Shown here one piece after another: positions 21,301 to 33,323 of a DNA stretch of 64,000 nucleotides (position 1 is the first letter of the stretch; the number at the start of each line of letters is the position of its first letter). Under the pieces are notes generated by a model that saw nothing but the letters and a program-made list of their open reading frames with translations, was not told the origin of the DNA and made no database searches. Source of the stretch: Paroedura picta. Its lineage: Eukaryota; Chordata; Lepidosauria; Squamata; Gekkonidae. The stretch covers positions 11,590,501-11,654,500 of the forward strand of contig NC_135384.1 in NCBI RefSeq assembly GCF_049243985.1. The letters are read 5' to 3'. A program made the position numbers and the translations under genes.

Positions 21301-22344
21301 GCATGTAGAAGCCAAGCTCCCATGAAATACCCGGAATCCATAGGTTCAGATTTAACTTTTTGACCTACTAGGATCAGGTGATCAGCTAAACCAATCAGAT
21401 GCTGTTCTTGATACAATCTTCCAGAACATTACCTCGTTCCTCTCACCTGTGGTTGCTTTGCTTGTCAGACAGACAGATAGGCAGACGGATAGACAGCTCT
21501 TAGAAAGCCCTTAACTCCAAACACCGACTCAAACATGGAACAGCAAACATTAGAACTCATGGACTCCTCCATTTATGACATCCCACCAAGGAACCTGATT
21601 GGCCCTGATTGGTCTATTCCCAGAGTCTTGTTAGCAATTGGCTGGATTTCAATCCGTCATTTGCATGTTGCCTTGAGATACGGAATGTCCATGTCCATAA
21701 CAGGGTTGTACTTACTTTCTGCATTTCTTCTACTTCGCCCCACCCAGGTTGGTGTGCCTGAACGGCGGGTCAAGCGCTGTGCTCTTCAGCTGGCGAGTGC
21801 CTTGGACTACATGGAGACCAAGGGGCTGGTCCACCGTGATGTCAAACCAGAGAACGTCCTGCTGTGTGATCCCGAGTGTCGGCGCATCAAGCTGACCGAC
21901 TTTGGGCTGAGCTGCCCACAAGGCCACCTCATTGAGGCATTGCCGGAGAGTTTGCCCTACACGGCGCCAGAGCTGTGCGTCCTGGGCCCCACGGCTCGCC
22001 TGGAGGCCCAGCCCAGCCTTGACACGTGGTCCCTGGGAGTGCTCCTCTTCTGCGTGCTCACCGGCTACTTCCCCTGGCTCACGGCCATGCCCGCCGACCG
22101 GCATTACCGCACTTTCGCCTGCTGGCACCGCAGCCCTCGCTTTGCCCCACGGCCGCCCCACTGGGAACGTTTCACGGCCCCGGCGCTGGAGATGCTGAAG
22201 GGCCTGCTGACGCCCAACCCTGCTCACCGTTGCCCTGCCAAGGAGGTGATGAATCATATCAAAGCTCCTTGGCTGTTGCCAGAGACCCAGAGCCGGAGTC
22301 AGCCCAGCAGGGACCATCTTTTGGGCACTCAGCGGCGGTGCTGA
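18353..22344 (+). CDS. SBK2: SBK-family serine/threonine kinase (SBK2-like, four coding exons, 336 aa)
   Basis: Exons 18353-18398, 19357-19521, 20237-20439 and 21748-22344 join in phases 1, 1 and 0. The protein is a single kinase domain with short flanks: glycine loop G55-S-G-S-Y-G60, catalytic Lys77 (MALKFV), helix-C Glu92, HRD at 167-169 with K171 and N174, DFG at 189-191 and APE at 211-213, so it should be active. QLASALDYM, YTAPELC and LGVLLFCVLTGYFPW resemble SH3-binding kinases. These segments, and ordinary HRD/DFG motifs, fit SBK2 better than SBK3 and seem closer to SBK2 than SBK1, but the paralog call rests on remembered sequences. A second in-frame ATG at codon 17 (19359) has a better context, so the first exon may be mostly leader. 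The protein is cytosolic by family; its substrates are not evident. Confidence 0.85.
18716..18912 (-). mobile_element. 'GTTGCCAG' family copy
   Basis: It runs from AGGGATGCCAGTCCCCAGG to CCCAACCCAGAGCTGGCAAC and lies in SBK intron 1. Confidence 0.65.
19357..19521 (+). CDS. SBK2: SBK-family coding exon 2 (kinase N-lobe start)
   Basis: The acceptor is TCTCCATGCAG and the donor CGCCAAG|GTGAGT. The exon contains the glycine-rich loop. Both boundaries are phase 1. Confidence 0.85.
19826..19995 (+). mobile_element. 'GTTGCCAG' family copy, 5' diverged
   Basis: TAGCCACTTTCTCCAGGGGA, AGTCTGGAGATGAGCT and CTGGAGCCTGGCATCCCTAA identify it. It lies in SBK intron 2. Confidence 0.6.
20237..20439 (+). CDS. 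SBK2: SBK-family coding exon 3 (Lys77 and helix C)
   Basis: The acceptor is CTTCTTGCAG and the donor GTGCCACAG|GTAACT. It enters in phase 1 and leaves in phase 0. It encodes residues 71-138, ending in the hinge and following helix. Confidence 0.88.
21748..22344 (+). CDS. SBK2: SBK-family coding exon 4 (catalytic lobe)
   Basis: The acceptor is CGCCCCACCCAG in phase 0. It encodes residues 139-336 with the catalytic loop, activation segment and C-lobe, and ends with TGA at 22342-22344. Confidence 0.92.
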   Translation, partial: VGVPERRVKRCALQLASALDYMETKGLVHRDVKPENVLLCDPECRRIKLTDFGLSCPQGHLIEALPESLPYTAPELCVLGPTARLEAQPSLDTWSLGVLLFCVLTGYFPWLTAMPADRHYRTFACWHRSPRFAPRPPHWERFTAPALEMLKGLLTPNPAHRCPAKEVMNHIKAPWLLPETQSRSQPSRDHLLGTQRRC

Positions 22345-22692
22345 AAGATGAGGCCAGCTGGGCAGAGGAGGGAAGGGCTGGCAGCCATCCCTTAGCTGTA
22401 GTCATTGAGGGACCAAAGACACCCATCACCAAACTAGGCCTCTCTTCCACCTTGGGGATGAAGAGACCCTCAATCCAACCTAGAAAACAGGGGGGGGGGG
22501 AGATGGTGTCATCCTCAGAAGGCTAAGCAAACCACCAGCAGGACAGGGAAGGAGAAACTGACTCAGGGGACCAGTCTGACCATCTTAACAGGAACCACCT
22601 CCCGCCTGCCCAATGTCCTAGCTCAACTCTGTATCAGAAATTCAAGAATTTCAGCCTCTCCTTGGTCAGTAGCTGACTATATTTATCCTTGA

Positions 22693-22698
22693 AATAAA
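22693..22698 (+). terminator. Poly(A) signal of the SBK-family gene
   Basis: AATAAA lies about 350 bp after the stop codon and is the first consensus signal downstream. Confidence 0.65.
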
Positions 22699-22890
22699 GC
22701 CTCATGGGAAGGAGTCAAATGAGGCTGCATTTAGTGGGCCCAAATGCCTTGCCATATCCTACTACCTCCTCTAGATCAGAAGGACTAAATCTCCATAAAC
22801 TTGCTTCTGGGTGAACGGGATGGAAATGAATTACTCCTCCTCTGCAACAAAAACAGTCAGTGCGATTAAGTATCTTTCCTGGATGTCTAT

Positions 22891-23103
22891 GAACCCTAGG
22901 GTTGCCAGCCTCCAGGTGGGGAGAGTAGATCTCCTGCTTTGACAACTCATCTCCAGACTACAAAAATCAATTTCTCTGGGGAAAATGGCTGCTTTAAAGG
23001 GTGGACTATGACATTGGACCATGCTGAGGTCCCTCCCCTTCCTAAATCCCACCCTCTCCAGGCTCCACCCCCCAAATTTCCCAACCCAGATCTGGCAACT
23101 CTA
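22891..23103 (-). mobile_element. 'GTTGCCAG' family, near full length
   Basis: The ends TAGGGTTGCCAGCCTCCAGG and CCCAGATCTGGCAACTCTA form a clear imperfect inverted repeat. This is the best copy for judging the family's ends. Confidence 0.7.
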
Positions 23104-24174
23104 ATGAAACCTTATTCAAAGTCAGTATTCCTTTGCAATATTGTGGGCATTGATCATGGAGACTGACAGGCATTCATACAGTTCTTAAACTGAGCCAGCT
23201 TGGAACATCTCAAGACGTTGTCTCTTGAAAACTTGGAGATGCTCATGAAATTGCTTTACCTGGACTCAATGTGACAGGTGGGGAGCTGCCAGGTGCAGTT
23301 TAGTTTGGACAGAGCTGCCAAGAGGTTTGGGGTTGACATTTCTGTGACTTTAGCATGGCCTGCCCGTAGGCATGTTTACAAGCTGCTGTATTACCTGCTC
23401 AATGTGTAAATTTGTAAATAAACAATTATTATGAAACTGTGACCGTAATGTAACAGTCCACTTCCTTAAAGAACACAGTTCCTGTAGCTGTTGCTGATAA
23501 CCTCCCCTCCCCCAAACGCACCGACGCACACCGCTTGCAGATGAGGAAATGTAAAATTTTAGTCAAGCCGACAAAACAATGTTAAATATAAATCTAGCTC
23601 TTCTTATTTCCTGGCTTGCAGTTCTGTCCTTGTTATCAAGTGCCTTCCTACTTCCTTCCTTTATTTGTCTGTTCCAAAAAACCTTCACGGAAGCAATACA
23701 CACTTTATAAATTCTTTGTGGCCACATGCATATTTCTATCATGAGCCAAGAGAGGTTCTATGAAAAAACGCACGTGAAAAAAATCCACATGACAATTGTG
23801 CATAGAAAAAAAACCCACTGTCATAAATACACACATGAATAATGCCAACAGTGAAAATTGCTCACCCTGAAAAATATGCACATATAGCCATTATATCGTA
23901 TAATCATACCGCATAGAAACTGCAACCACATCACTTACATCTTAGGTACAAGGATTCAAAAACATTTTTTCCCTGGAGGGAAAGTAGGTGGGATTTTAAA
24001 AAAAATTAAAAATATTTAAAAATCAAATTAAATACTTTATTTTTTAAAATTTACAACTTGTCAACCATTTCAATGTTTTTTAACTACTCTATGGCTTAAA
24101 ATTCTTCAAGTACCTGAATTTATTTATTTTAGAAAACCATTGCTTGATCTGCAGGACCCAGCCAATTCCACCCT
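23104..24174. other. Intergenic, AT-rich, nothing recognised
   Basis: A run of ACACATG- and CATGAA-like short motifs lies near 23.75-23.88 kb. No gene or assignable repeat is seen. Confidence 0.5.
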
Positions 24175-24900
24175 GTCTTGCATCCTGCATTTATGGGGAA
24201 GGTGGTTGAAAGGGCTGCTGTGGATCATCTTCTAGCATTCTTGGAAGAAACTTCGCCATTTGGCCCCCTACAGTCTGGCTTCCCTCCTGGCCACAGGGTG
24301 GAGATGGTGCTGGTCACCCTGATGGAAGCCATCTGGCATCAGCTGGATAGAAGCAGTCTGGTGCTCCTCATGGTGCTTGATCTGTCGGTGGCATTTGACA
24401 TGGTCAACCATGATTTGCTAGCCCCCACCTATCTGGAACTGGAATCTGAGGGACAGCCCTAGAATGGCTGATCCCTTTTCTCCAGAACCAGACACCGAGG
24501 GTAGCTGTGGGGGAGAACTTTTCACGCCCTTACCAACTCTCTTGTAGAGTACCACAGGACGCAATCCTTTCTCCTACATTGTTTAACATCTTTATCCACC
24601 CTTTGGCCCAGCTGATCTATGGGCTGGGTTGTCACCAATATGTGGATGACATCTCCTGATGGATGACCAGCCTCACTCTCCCCTGGGAACGTTTGCCAAA
24701 CATTTGGAAGTAGGGAAAGTTTGTCTCAAGCAGAGTCGCCTGAAACTCAACCCTTCCAGGTCCTGTGGCTGGGACAGAAAGGGTCAGATCAGGAAGCACA
24801 TCTCCCCTGCCTAAATGGGGTGCAATTGGAGACCTCATCCTCTGCTAGGAATTTGGGGGCGATCTTTGATACCTCCATATTTTAGGGCACCTCCATAAGA
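24175..24900 (+). repeat. LINE reverse-transcriptase fragment (CR1/L2-like), decayed
   Basis: The first frame reads KVVERAAVDHLLAFLEE, FGPLQSGFPPGHRVE and LVLLMVLDLSVAFDMVNHD, which are RT fingers/palm motifs. Another frame continues WLIPFLQNQTPRV, VPQDAILSPTLFNIFIHPLA and QYVDD in place of the usual YADD. Stops and at least one frame change show it is dead. The endonuclease and 3' end are missing. Confidence 0.8.
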
Positions 24901-25282
24901 GGTTTTATATATGTGGAGCTATTGCACCATCCTTGTAGGGAGGGGCACTGGTTGCCTGGTTTGCATTCCCCCCCCCCCCCCGATACAACAAACTCTTTTT
25001 GAGGCAAAATGGCTGTGCTTCTGAAGCATGGAAAACACATGTTTGTTCCACGCCCAAAGGCTTTCTAACTTCTTGAGCTGAGTCCAATATGAGGCTCCTT
25101 TCACTATGAGACGTGAACGCCCAAGAACCTCTGTAACCGGAAACGATTAACGAGAGGCCAATTTTTCTTGGCTTCTTCTCACACACCTGCTAAATATAGC
25201 CTGATGCAAAAGACAGCCACAGCAGGTGGGTGACAGAAAAATACGCCCTCCTTCCTTTGCTTCTTCTTTGTTGGCTCTTTCA

Positions 25283-25832
25283 GAATCATAGAATCATAGA
25301 GTTCTAAAGGGCCATGCAGGCCGGCTAGTCCAACCCCCCTGGTCAATGATGGATCAGCCTAAAGCATCCATGATAAGTATCTGTTCAGCTGCTGCTTGAA
25401 CACCGCCTGACCACCTCAGGCAGCCAATTCCACTACTGAACTACTCTGACTGTGAAATTTCTCCCCTGATATCTAGTTGGTACCATTCTACACATAGTTT
25501 AAGCCCATTGCTGTGGGTCCTGTCCTCTGCTGCCAACAGGAACCACTCTCTGCCCTCCTCTAAGTCAGGGGTAGTCAACTTGTGGTCCTCCAGATGTTCA
25601 CAGACTACAATTCCCATGAGCCCCTGCCAGCGTTTGCTAGTCCATGGACATCTGGAGGACCACAGGTAGACTACCCCTGCTCTAAGTGACAATCTTTCAA
25701 ATATTTAAAAAGAGCAATCACGTCCCTTCTCAATCTCCTCTTCTCCAGGCTAAACATTTCCAAGTTCCTCAGCCTTTCCTCAGAGAGCTTGGTCCCCAAT
25801 CTCCAGATCATCCTCATCTCCTCTGCACCCTG
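25283..25832 (-). repeat. CR1 LINE 3' region, split by a hAT MITE
   Basis: The reversed 3' terminus (AATCATAGAATCATAGAGTT) is followed by the usual CR1 3' UTR and the end of the ORF (for example CTCAATCTCCTCTTCTCCAG on plus). A 114-bp element sits inside at 25566-25679. Confidence 0.85.
25566..25679. mobile_element. hAT MITE ('CAGGGGTAGTCAAC' family) with perfect 8-bp TSD
   Basis: The ends are CAGGGGTAGTCAAC and TAGACTACCCCTG. The element is almost entirely palindromic (GTCCTCCAGATG and CATCTGGAGGAC). It is flanked by CTCTAAGT at 25558-25565 and 25680-25687, the eight-base duplication typical of hAT elements. Confidence 0.92.
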
Positions 25833-27487
25833 AGGAAAGAGCTCAGATTAGGGGTCACAAAGGTGGTGTTGGGGGTTGTGTTCAGGAATGATTTTTTCAC
25901 ACAGATCCTTAGAATTCAGTTCCTGCTACAGAACTAAGATCTTTGCAAATGACATGTTCACAAAATTCCTAGCCCATGTTGTTGTTGAAACAATTGAATG
26001 GCACCACCTGGAGAAACCGCAGCAAACAGAAAGGGGCTACATCGCATTTCTAAGTTCCCAAGATGGGATTTGGTGCTTCTGCTTACCGGGCTGGCTAGGG
26101 AAAGCAGATGATACAAAAGAACAACATATATGCAAAAAGGTTTCATTTGCCAGCCAGTTTATTATGGTCCATGACCAAATACACTTGCAAATGTAATACC
26201 ACCACAACCATAACTTAAAAATAAGAAAATCTGCTTGAACCGTCTTTACAATATAATTAAGAAGAGAGGGGGGGGGGAAATGAGATTAGTGATTTATAAT
26301 TTAAAATTTCAACCTATTTAAATCTCAGTTAACTTTCTAAGTTTACAGACGAAGGTACCAAATCAGATGTGATGTCTAATGGTTCACCCCGGTGAAAGCA
26401 TTGCCCCTATTTTTTGCATTTGATGGGAATTACTTATTACATTTGTGTTGGGGCGATTTGCAAAGGATGTCATTCTGCAGGGCTCAGCACCCTTTCTAAA
26501 GCCTGTAGAAATGAACAGGAAGGGCACCACTCTTCACCACTACACCACGTTGGGTCTCAATGGAAAATCTGGTTGGATAGAACCTTATATATTTCCGAGT
26601 AAGGAAGTATGATGCCTCTCTTTCTATGCCACAAAGTATGTGCCAGTCTTCAAGATTTTAAGGGTTTTTTAAAACTGCCTCCAGCAAACTCAGACTACCT
26701 CTCTGCCATTTGTCTCTCCTTCAGCTGCCCTAGAAGATATTCTTGGCTACCTTTAGCTGGCATCCCCCGGGAAGGGACGAGTGACACGAGGGGGTCATGA
26801 AACTGTCAGACCCAGCAATGAGTTACAGCCCCTGGCAGAGCCACGAGAGTTGTGTTCAAAACATCATAAACTAAGTAAAGTTGCCACCAGGCCAGTTTTA
26901 AGCGGACCAGAATAGTTTTTCTGACACTCAGATGGTGACAGAGGTTGTCCCTCCCCTGCTGCCCGACTCAGCAGGAATTTGAAATGGGGCAGAATAATCT
27001 ATGCCTATGAGGACCAGTGAATCGGCAACCCCGTGACAACAGTTAGATCCGAGACGTAAAACAACTGGAAACCCTGTTTTCTCTTTGGACTGTCACGACA
27101 TCTCTAGGTAGAGTCTTTTAGAAACTATCTGTCATCAGTGGCTGCCCCCACAGCTGTGGAATTTCCTTCTGGTTATAATTCATCCCCGTCTGATCCTAAG
27201 AAAGCTTGCTGATTTGGGTTGGCTGGAGAAGAAGGTGTAAGAACGGGTGTCCTCTGCCCAGGATCATTTAACTTTATTTCAAATATTTTCACCTTTCCAT
27301 CACCTCATAATCATAGTCCCATTGACGCCAAACATAACTCCTTTAAAAAAAACTTTAAAAAAATCCAACTCAACAAGTCCCCCAGATATGCAACAAAAGG
27401 CTTGTTGAATTACAACAAGCCCATTTCACAAAGAAGATCCTTCAGCTAACCTTGATGTTGGCCAAGGCCTGGGTCACTACCTGCAGC
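25833..27487. other. Intergenic, nothing recognised
   Basis: No supported gene, RNA gene or repeat family is seen. A short G homopolymer lies near 26.27 kb. Confidence 0.5.
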
Positions 27488-27790
27488 AGGCTTACTCAAG
27501 CAGGGTTTCATGAAATTCGGGGGGGTTTTTTGACGATCTTGGAAGTGTTTCCTGAATGGGTCAGAGTTAATTAATTTTGTATATGTTTTTTTAAAAAATT
27601 GTTAAACATTTATGGGTGATATGACCATAGATGGTCATATTGATCCTCCTCCCAATGGCCAATGACAGGTGTGGAGGGGGTGGGAAGGGAGGGGGCCAGA
27701 TGGACAGGTACTCAGCAATGTTTCCCAACCATATTCGGCAATATTGTGCCAATTCTGGGGTTTCTCGAAATCTCAAAAGAACCAATTAGT
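27488..27790 (-). mobile_element. hAT-like 'TTTCTCAAC' family copy, diverged
   Basis: It carries GCTTACTCAAGCAGGGTTTC, GTGTTTCCTGAATGGGTCAG, TTGTTAAACATTTATGGGTG and GGGGTTTCTCGAAATCTCAA in the same order as the other copies. Confidence 0.6.
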
Positions 27791-29336
27791 TTCATTTAGA
27801 AGAGAAACAACTTTATATATATAGAGAGAGGGGAGATATTCCTGTCTAATTGCCCTGTTCTGTCGGTCATTCAGTCTGTTCTGGTGGCAAGCAGGGAGAA
27901 GGTATGCTCCAAAGAGCAAGAAGTCTCCAAAGAACCAATCCGGATACTGGAGGAGATTATTTCAAAAACATCTGGAAGTTCCTAAACTAACCATGCTAAA
28001 TTATACATCTCCTTCAATGCTCCCTGGAGGAAATTCATTTGATTCTGAATCATGCGCGCTGCAAATCTTGCATATTCCTACAAAGTCTACTGATTTCTGC
28101 CCTCTGTTGTTGAGACAGAGCAACACTTTAAGAAGCACTGAGAAGGATAAGAAACAGGACTTTGCCATGTTAAGAGTCAGGGAGAAAAAACTGGCCAGTT
28201 AGTTTGGAGCTGGGATGGGACACCTCTTTAGACTATCAGTCGTGAGTAAGTAGTTGGCCAACAGCTTTAAGAGAGGGATCTGTAAACAGGCAAGGGGTCC
28301 AAACATGGCATTCCTCTGCAAGAGTCCATGCTTTGGACTAAAAAAAACAAAAAACAATTTTGTCGGGAAGTACTGGATGTGCTTTGCTTTGTATCACCCT
28401 TGACCTTTGAACAGATGGCTGGGAACTCTAATCCTCCACCTGTTTTTTTAAGAGACCCACAGAAACCGATAGTTCAGGTGTGAAGATTGGCCGAATGACA
28501 AAGACCTAGCCAAGTTGATAACCCACATGGCTTCAAACAGGTGCCAATACAAGCACAGTCAGCTTCTCTCAAAGATTTCATTTGGGGGGAATAGCTTGTA
28601 TCCTATGAATGCACTGGAGTGTGCGCTTCTTATGGAAACAGTTCTGTTCATGAAAGTGTCCATTGGGCATTGGCTGTCCTAGTTGAATCCCACCCAACAT
28701 GGTCTAATTACAGAGGAGGAGGAAGTGAGGGCAGAAACGCCTTCCGCCATACTTGAGAAATGTTCCCTCAGGAATCTACCCTCTTCTTGAGTCCTGGTAG
28801 ACTCTGAGGGACCCTCAGATCAGAGCCAGGGGCACCCGTTAATTTATCAGCTCTCTTCAACTGAAAGCTATTAACTGACCTGCGTCAAATATTGTCAACA
28901 TGTCCATGAAATCATGACAAACACCATTACGTAACTGGCTGCTTGCCATTCTCCTTGTCTCGTGGGGTCATCTGATAGCAGTGGCAAGAAGGCCTCTGGC
29001 TCTCCATATACCTCACATATCATTTAATTGCAGGCCACCCTCCACCCTGCTACTCTGCAGACTTTCAAGACTTTCTCACCTCTTCCTAGTTCACAAGTGA
29101 AGCTGCCTCCTCACAAGTCCAGCAATGTCGATCGAGTCCAGCAATGTCTCCCCTGCCTAGCAGCAGCTTTCCAATTTCAGGCACAGGTCTGTCACTTCTA
29201 TTACCTTTTTAACTGGAGGCGAGGATTCTTTACCAACCAGCTACCAGCCCTCCCCAATACCTTCATTTGCTACTGGCCAATTGCTGCAACAGGAGATACG
29301 TCTGAACAGGAACAGAGTCCAGGAGGAAGCATGAAC
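27791..29336. other. Intergenic, nothing recognised
   Basis: I see no coding exon, RNA gene or clear repeat here. Confidence 0.5.
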
Positions 29337-29595
29337 CAAAGAAGAAGAGTTGGGTTTTTATATGCTGCTTTTTTTTTTCTACTCAAGTCTCAAAGTGGCT
29401 TACAATTGTCTTCCCTTTCTTCTCCCCACAACAGACACTCTGTGAGGGAGGTAGGGCTGACAGGACTGCTCAGTCAGAACAGCACTATTAGGGCTGTGAC
29501 TAGTCCAAGGTCACCCAGCTGGCTGCATATGGGAGAGAGGGGAGTCAAAACCGGCTTGCCAGATTAAAATTTGCCATCTTAACCACTACACCGAC
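29337..29595 (-). repeat. tRNA-derived squamate SINE
   Basis: It includes AAAGAAGAAGAGTTGGGTTT at the tail side, CCCACAACAGACACTCTGTG, CAAGGTCACCCAGCTGGCTG and the tRNA-like head CATCTTAACCACTACACCG. The A and B boxes are recognisable on the minus strand. Confidence 0.8.
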
Positions 29596-29919
29596 CCATC
29601 CAGTGGTGACATTTTAGGGTGGCTAACTAGATTTGTATTTCTTATCCTAGAATTGCCTCTTCTTGCCTGGCTGCCAGATTTGGGATTGAAAATCTAGAAA
29701 GCATTGCACCATTATGGAGAAACTTTGGATCCTTTACCAAAAAGTGAAGGAACTTTGCAGGGGCACAGAGGCACAAAGATCCAAGGCACCAACAAAAGTT
29801 TCTGTGAGAATTCTAGTCAGTCTTCAAGAAGACAATAAAAAAAAAAACAGAATACACTTCTTTGTTCTTTTTCTAATTATGTGCAAATACCTGTATCAGG
29901 CAACATATACCAATTTTTA

Positions 29920-30115
29920 TTTCACTTATATCCCATTTTTCTCCTCAGTGGAGACGCAAAGTGGCTTCCTTCATTTTCCTCTCTTCCATTTTATCTTCTC
30001 AAAAGCTCTGAGAGGCAGATTAGCTGAAGGTATTTGAATGTCCCAAGGTGGAGCAAGGAGTTTGAACCTGGGTCTCCTAAATCCATCTATTACTTTGACC
30101 ATTATACAACACTGG
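29920..30115 (-). repeat. Older tRNA-derived SINE
   Basis: The layout matches the 29.3 kb copy (CAAAGTGGCTTCCTTC, CCCAAGGTGGAGCAAGGAGT, GTTTGAACCTGGGTCTCCTA, ACCATTATACAACACTGGC) but it is more diverged. The B box is still clear. Confidence 0.6.
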
Positions 30116-30782
30116 CTCTTGACAGTCAACAGGTCAGTTGACAAAGAGATGTTTTGAAAGGTAAAACCTTAAGATGATACATGGAAGAGGAGTCTCAAAT
30201 ACTTCTGGATGGTGGGAAGCAGAGGACTTCTGCCCTCTTTGCTGTTTTCTTCTGTACTTCAAAAAGGCCACCACATACCACCATCACCACCCTGGTTTGG
30301 AGACCACACAAAATCATAGTTGTTCTGAATATACAGGCTTCTAACCAGGCTAACTCTGGGGTAGCACTTATTATACCTTTAAGCGTTAATTTCAAGGAAC
30401 AACAGTGATAGCTACCCACAATTCTTGATCCCTGTCTTAAAAGTGTGGTACTTGGCCCTACCTTGAGCAATTGAGGAAAATGGAGATCTTTCTAGCTCAA
30501 TCTGAGGATCAACCACAGCGTGGGAAAACAGGCAGAGAAGAAAATGTGTGAGAAAGAATGGCAAACGTCTCTTCTGTCAATACAGCCTTCTGTACTCAGC
30601 TGGAGGTAAAAATGAAGGACTCACAAGCATGGAGGCCTCAGGTTGAGCAGTTGTACATCCAGGATGGGGTCTCCCTGGACACTGGCCAAGGCAGCTGAAG
30701 ACAATGTGAGCAGTGTGGCAGTGACATCACAATGTGGAGGGGAGGGGGCATTTCTGGGAGGAAGACATCACAAAGCACAGGT
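30116..30782. other. Intergenic, nothing recognised
   Basis: No supported feature was found. Confidence 0.5.
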
Positions 30783-30945
30783 AGGCTGGCCAACCTACTG
30801 GTGGCAGCTGGAGACCTCCTGGGATTACAGCTGATCTTTAGGTGACAGATCAGGTCACCGGCAAAAATGGCCATTTCAGAATGGGGTTCTATGGCATGGC
30901 CTGTAAAGACCAGGCCAACAGTTGAGGCCAAGGCAATTTAACACC
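30783..30945 (-). mobile_element. 'GTTGCCAG' family, diverged
   Basis: GGCTGGCCAACCTACTGGTG, ACAGATCAGGTCACC and AAAATGGCCATTTCAGA preserve the family order. Its far end is lost. Confidence 0.45.
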
Positions 30946-31184
30946 ATAGGGCCCTCCTCCCTCTCCTCTCTGTTTCCCTCCTCTCCTTCCACTGCTAGTA
31001 CATACTACCAACTCTGCAGGCCAGATGGAAGATGGCTGAGGGAGGAGAGGGCTTCGTTAGTTGTGGATACTTAACTGTTGATTTTAGGAATGTTTTATCC
31101 TATTGTTGTGAACCACTTCAATCCCGTTCAAGGAGAGGGGCAGTCTACAAGCTGAATTTAATAATAACATATATTGAAATCCCT

Positions 31185-31263
31185 CCCCTACTCAAACCCT
31201 GCTCTTCTCAGGCTCCATCCCCCAAATCTTCAGGTATTTCCCGACTGGGAGCTAGCAACCCTA
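31185..31263 (-). mobile_element. 'GTTGCCAG' family fragment
   Basis: CCCCTACTCAAACCCTGCTC and CAGGTATTTCCCGACTGGGA and the end AGCTAGCAACCCTA are the terminal third of the family. Confidence 0.5.
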
Positions 31264-32117
31264 GCCAGGGGAGGGAAGATTTTTGAAGTAAAGACATCAC
31301 AATGTGGAGAGGTGGGGAGAAGACATCACAATGTGTGTCTCTGCCTAAACAGAGGAAACCACAAAGTACAGGCCATTGTTTATGCTTCTAAGCAGCACAG
31401 CACTTTTCCCATGCGCCATTCACCAACGAGTGTCCCCAGCAGGAGAGGTTTTAGGGTTTGCGGGTCCTCCAGCAGCAGAGCCAGTTTAAGGATTCGTGGT
31501 GCCCTAGCAATCTTGGCGGAAGCAGCCAGACTGGAGGCAGAGTGACCCCCCGACAGTGGAAAGAGGTGTCACTCCAAGTCCTTAAAGTGGGAAAAAGGCT
31601 GAGAGGCTATGGCCCCGATCTATGGGTGTCAAGGCACTGTGTGGGGAAGCACGGGGCTGATAGCACGTGCTACATGGATAAACCAGCCCTGGCCCCAGGT
31701 CTAATCTAAACCCTAAATATCCTACTGTCCTACCAAGCTGTACCATACGGCTCCACAGCTGACGCCAATGGCTTTGCAGAGGACGTGCTTGTTTCCAAGC
31801 TCTCTGTTCCCCCTCCTCCCCACAGTCATCACACATTATCACTAATTTTCCAATGTAAAAACGTTGGCAGCCTAGAGCTCACTCATGCCAGTTTGTCTGC
31901 GGCCACTCTAACGACACCTCTGTCTAACATGAAAGATTTTGTCTGCAGAAACTATTGCAGCCCCCGGAGGCTTCTTTTAAATCAAATGGGAGGCTTCAGC
32001 TACCTTTAATGTCCGTGAAAAAGGGAGGTTAGTGTCCCCTTTGACCCCCCAACAAGACTATGGCAAAACCTGTATAGCCAAAAGCAGGGTGGAAACAAGG
32101 GTGGATCCAAGCTAAAA
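31264..32117. other. Intergenic, nothing recognised
   Basis: The only pattern noted is a repeated GACATCACAATGTG phrase near 31.29 and 31.32 kb, also present near 30.73 kb. Confidence 0.45.
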
Positions 32118-32425
32118 TTCAGAGCAGCCTTTCTTAGCTTTTTTAACCTTTGAGAAACCCCTGAAACATTCCTCAGGTTTCGAGAAACCACAGAGGTGGT
32201 ACGATCGTGCAGAATATGGTTGGGAAGCAGAGCTGTGGACGCAACCAGCCAGGGGCCCTCCCCTTCTCACCCCTCCAGGCCCACCACTGGCCCTTGGTGG
32301 GGCGGGTCAACGTGACAATATATCATTATATTGCCCGATAAATGTTTAAGAATTTTTAAAAAAATATATTAAAACTTAATTAACTCTCACTCATTCAGGA
32401 AACTCTGGCTGAGAATGCTTGATTT
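32118..32425 (+). mobile_element. hAT-like 'TTTCTCAAC' family copy
   Basis: It starts AGCCTTTCTTAGC, continues TTTGAGAAACCCCTGAAACA and CATTCAGGAAACTCTGGC, and ends GAGAATGCTTG. The terminal inverted repeat is slightly eroded. Confidence 0.7.
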
Positions 32426-33323
32426 AGACACCAAGCTTGACCTTTGAACATGAAACGCAGCTATAAAGGCCAGAGTGCCTCTAAGCAAGATCAGAATATT
32501 TCCCCCTAAGAAGTCATAGAGCACATCTCCATATACTGGGGTGTGGGAGGCAGGGCTTCCAGGATGGTCTTGAAAAACATCTCCCTTTCAAAAAGCTTCG
32601 CTTTCCTCATTGCTGCCACGGGGAACCTAGCCGACCATGACCTGTTTATTCTCGGCCTATTTACAAGGACCCAGCCCTTTCCCTATTTACCAAAGACTGT
32701 GTGTCCTTCTAAGAACTCGACTCTAATTTGGGGTGTGATTAAGAGGAAAGTGATTGGGAGGAGGGCAACAAATGTCTTAGCCTCCTGCATCTCCGTTCGC
32801 CAGAACATCATCACCAAAAATTATTTCCAAGTCACTCACCCCCAAGCAGAAACTCAGTGATAAGTGCCCGATAGAGGGAACATGGCAGGCATGTGACACA
32901 GACCGAACGGGGAGGGACGGAGAGGGACTCCTGTTAGCTTTGTAGCAAAGTTCATGGTGCTTCGAGGTTTCTAAATAGGAAAGTTTCAGATAAACTGTCC
33001 GGGAGCTGAGCTTGTTGACCAGGGGGAAACCACTCACTTGCAAGCTTATTCAAATGAGCCTTGCCTGCTTACTTGGAACTTCTTGCAAGAACTCTGCTTT
33101 GCCGTAAATAGACCGAGACTAATTTTGCTAAGCCTGGGCTCCCAGGGATAGTTTTCCACCCCAAGAACAGAGCCCCTTGTGGTGAGCCAAATGTTCTTTG
33201 GGAGGAAATGTATTTCTCAAAGCGCTTCTCAGGATGGGGGAGAGGAGAGCCCCTTTTGTTTGGTACCTAAGAGGTTGCCAAAGTATTCTAATGACAAAGT
33301 CAATAGATTTCTGTTTGTTGGTG
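32426..33323. other. Intergenic, nothing recognised
   Basis: No supported gene or assignable repeat is seen. Confidence 0.5.

Noticed and set aside
24175-24900. Intact LINE reverse transcriptase
   Set aside because: The reading frame changes, stops occur, the active-site motif is altered and most of the element is missing.
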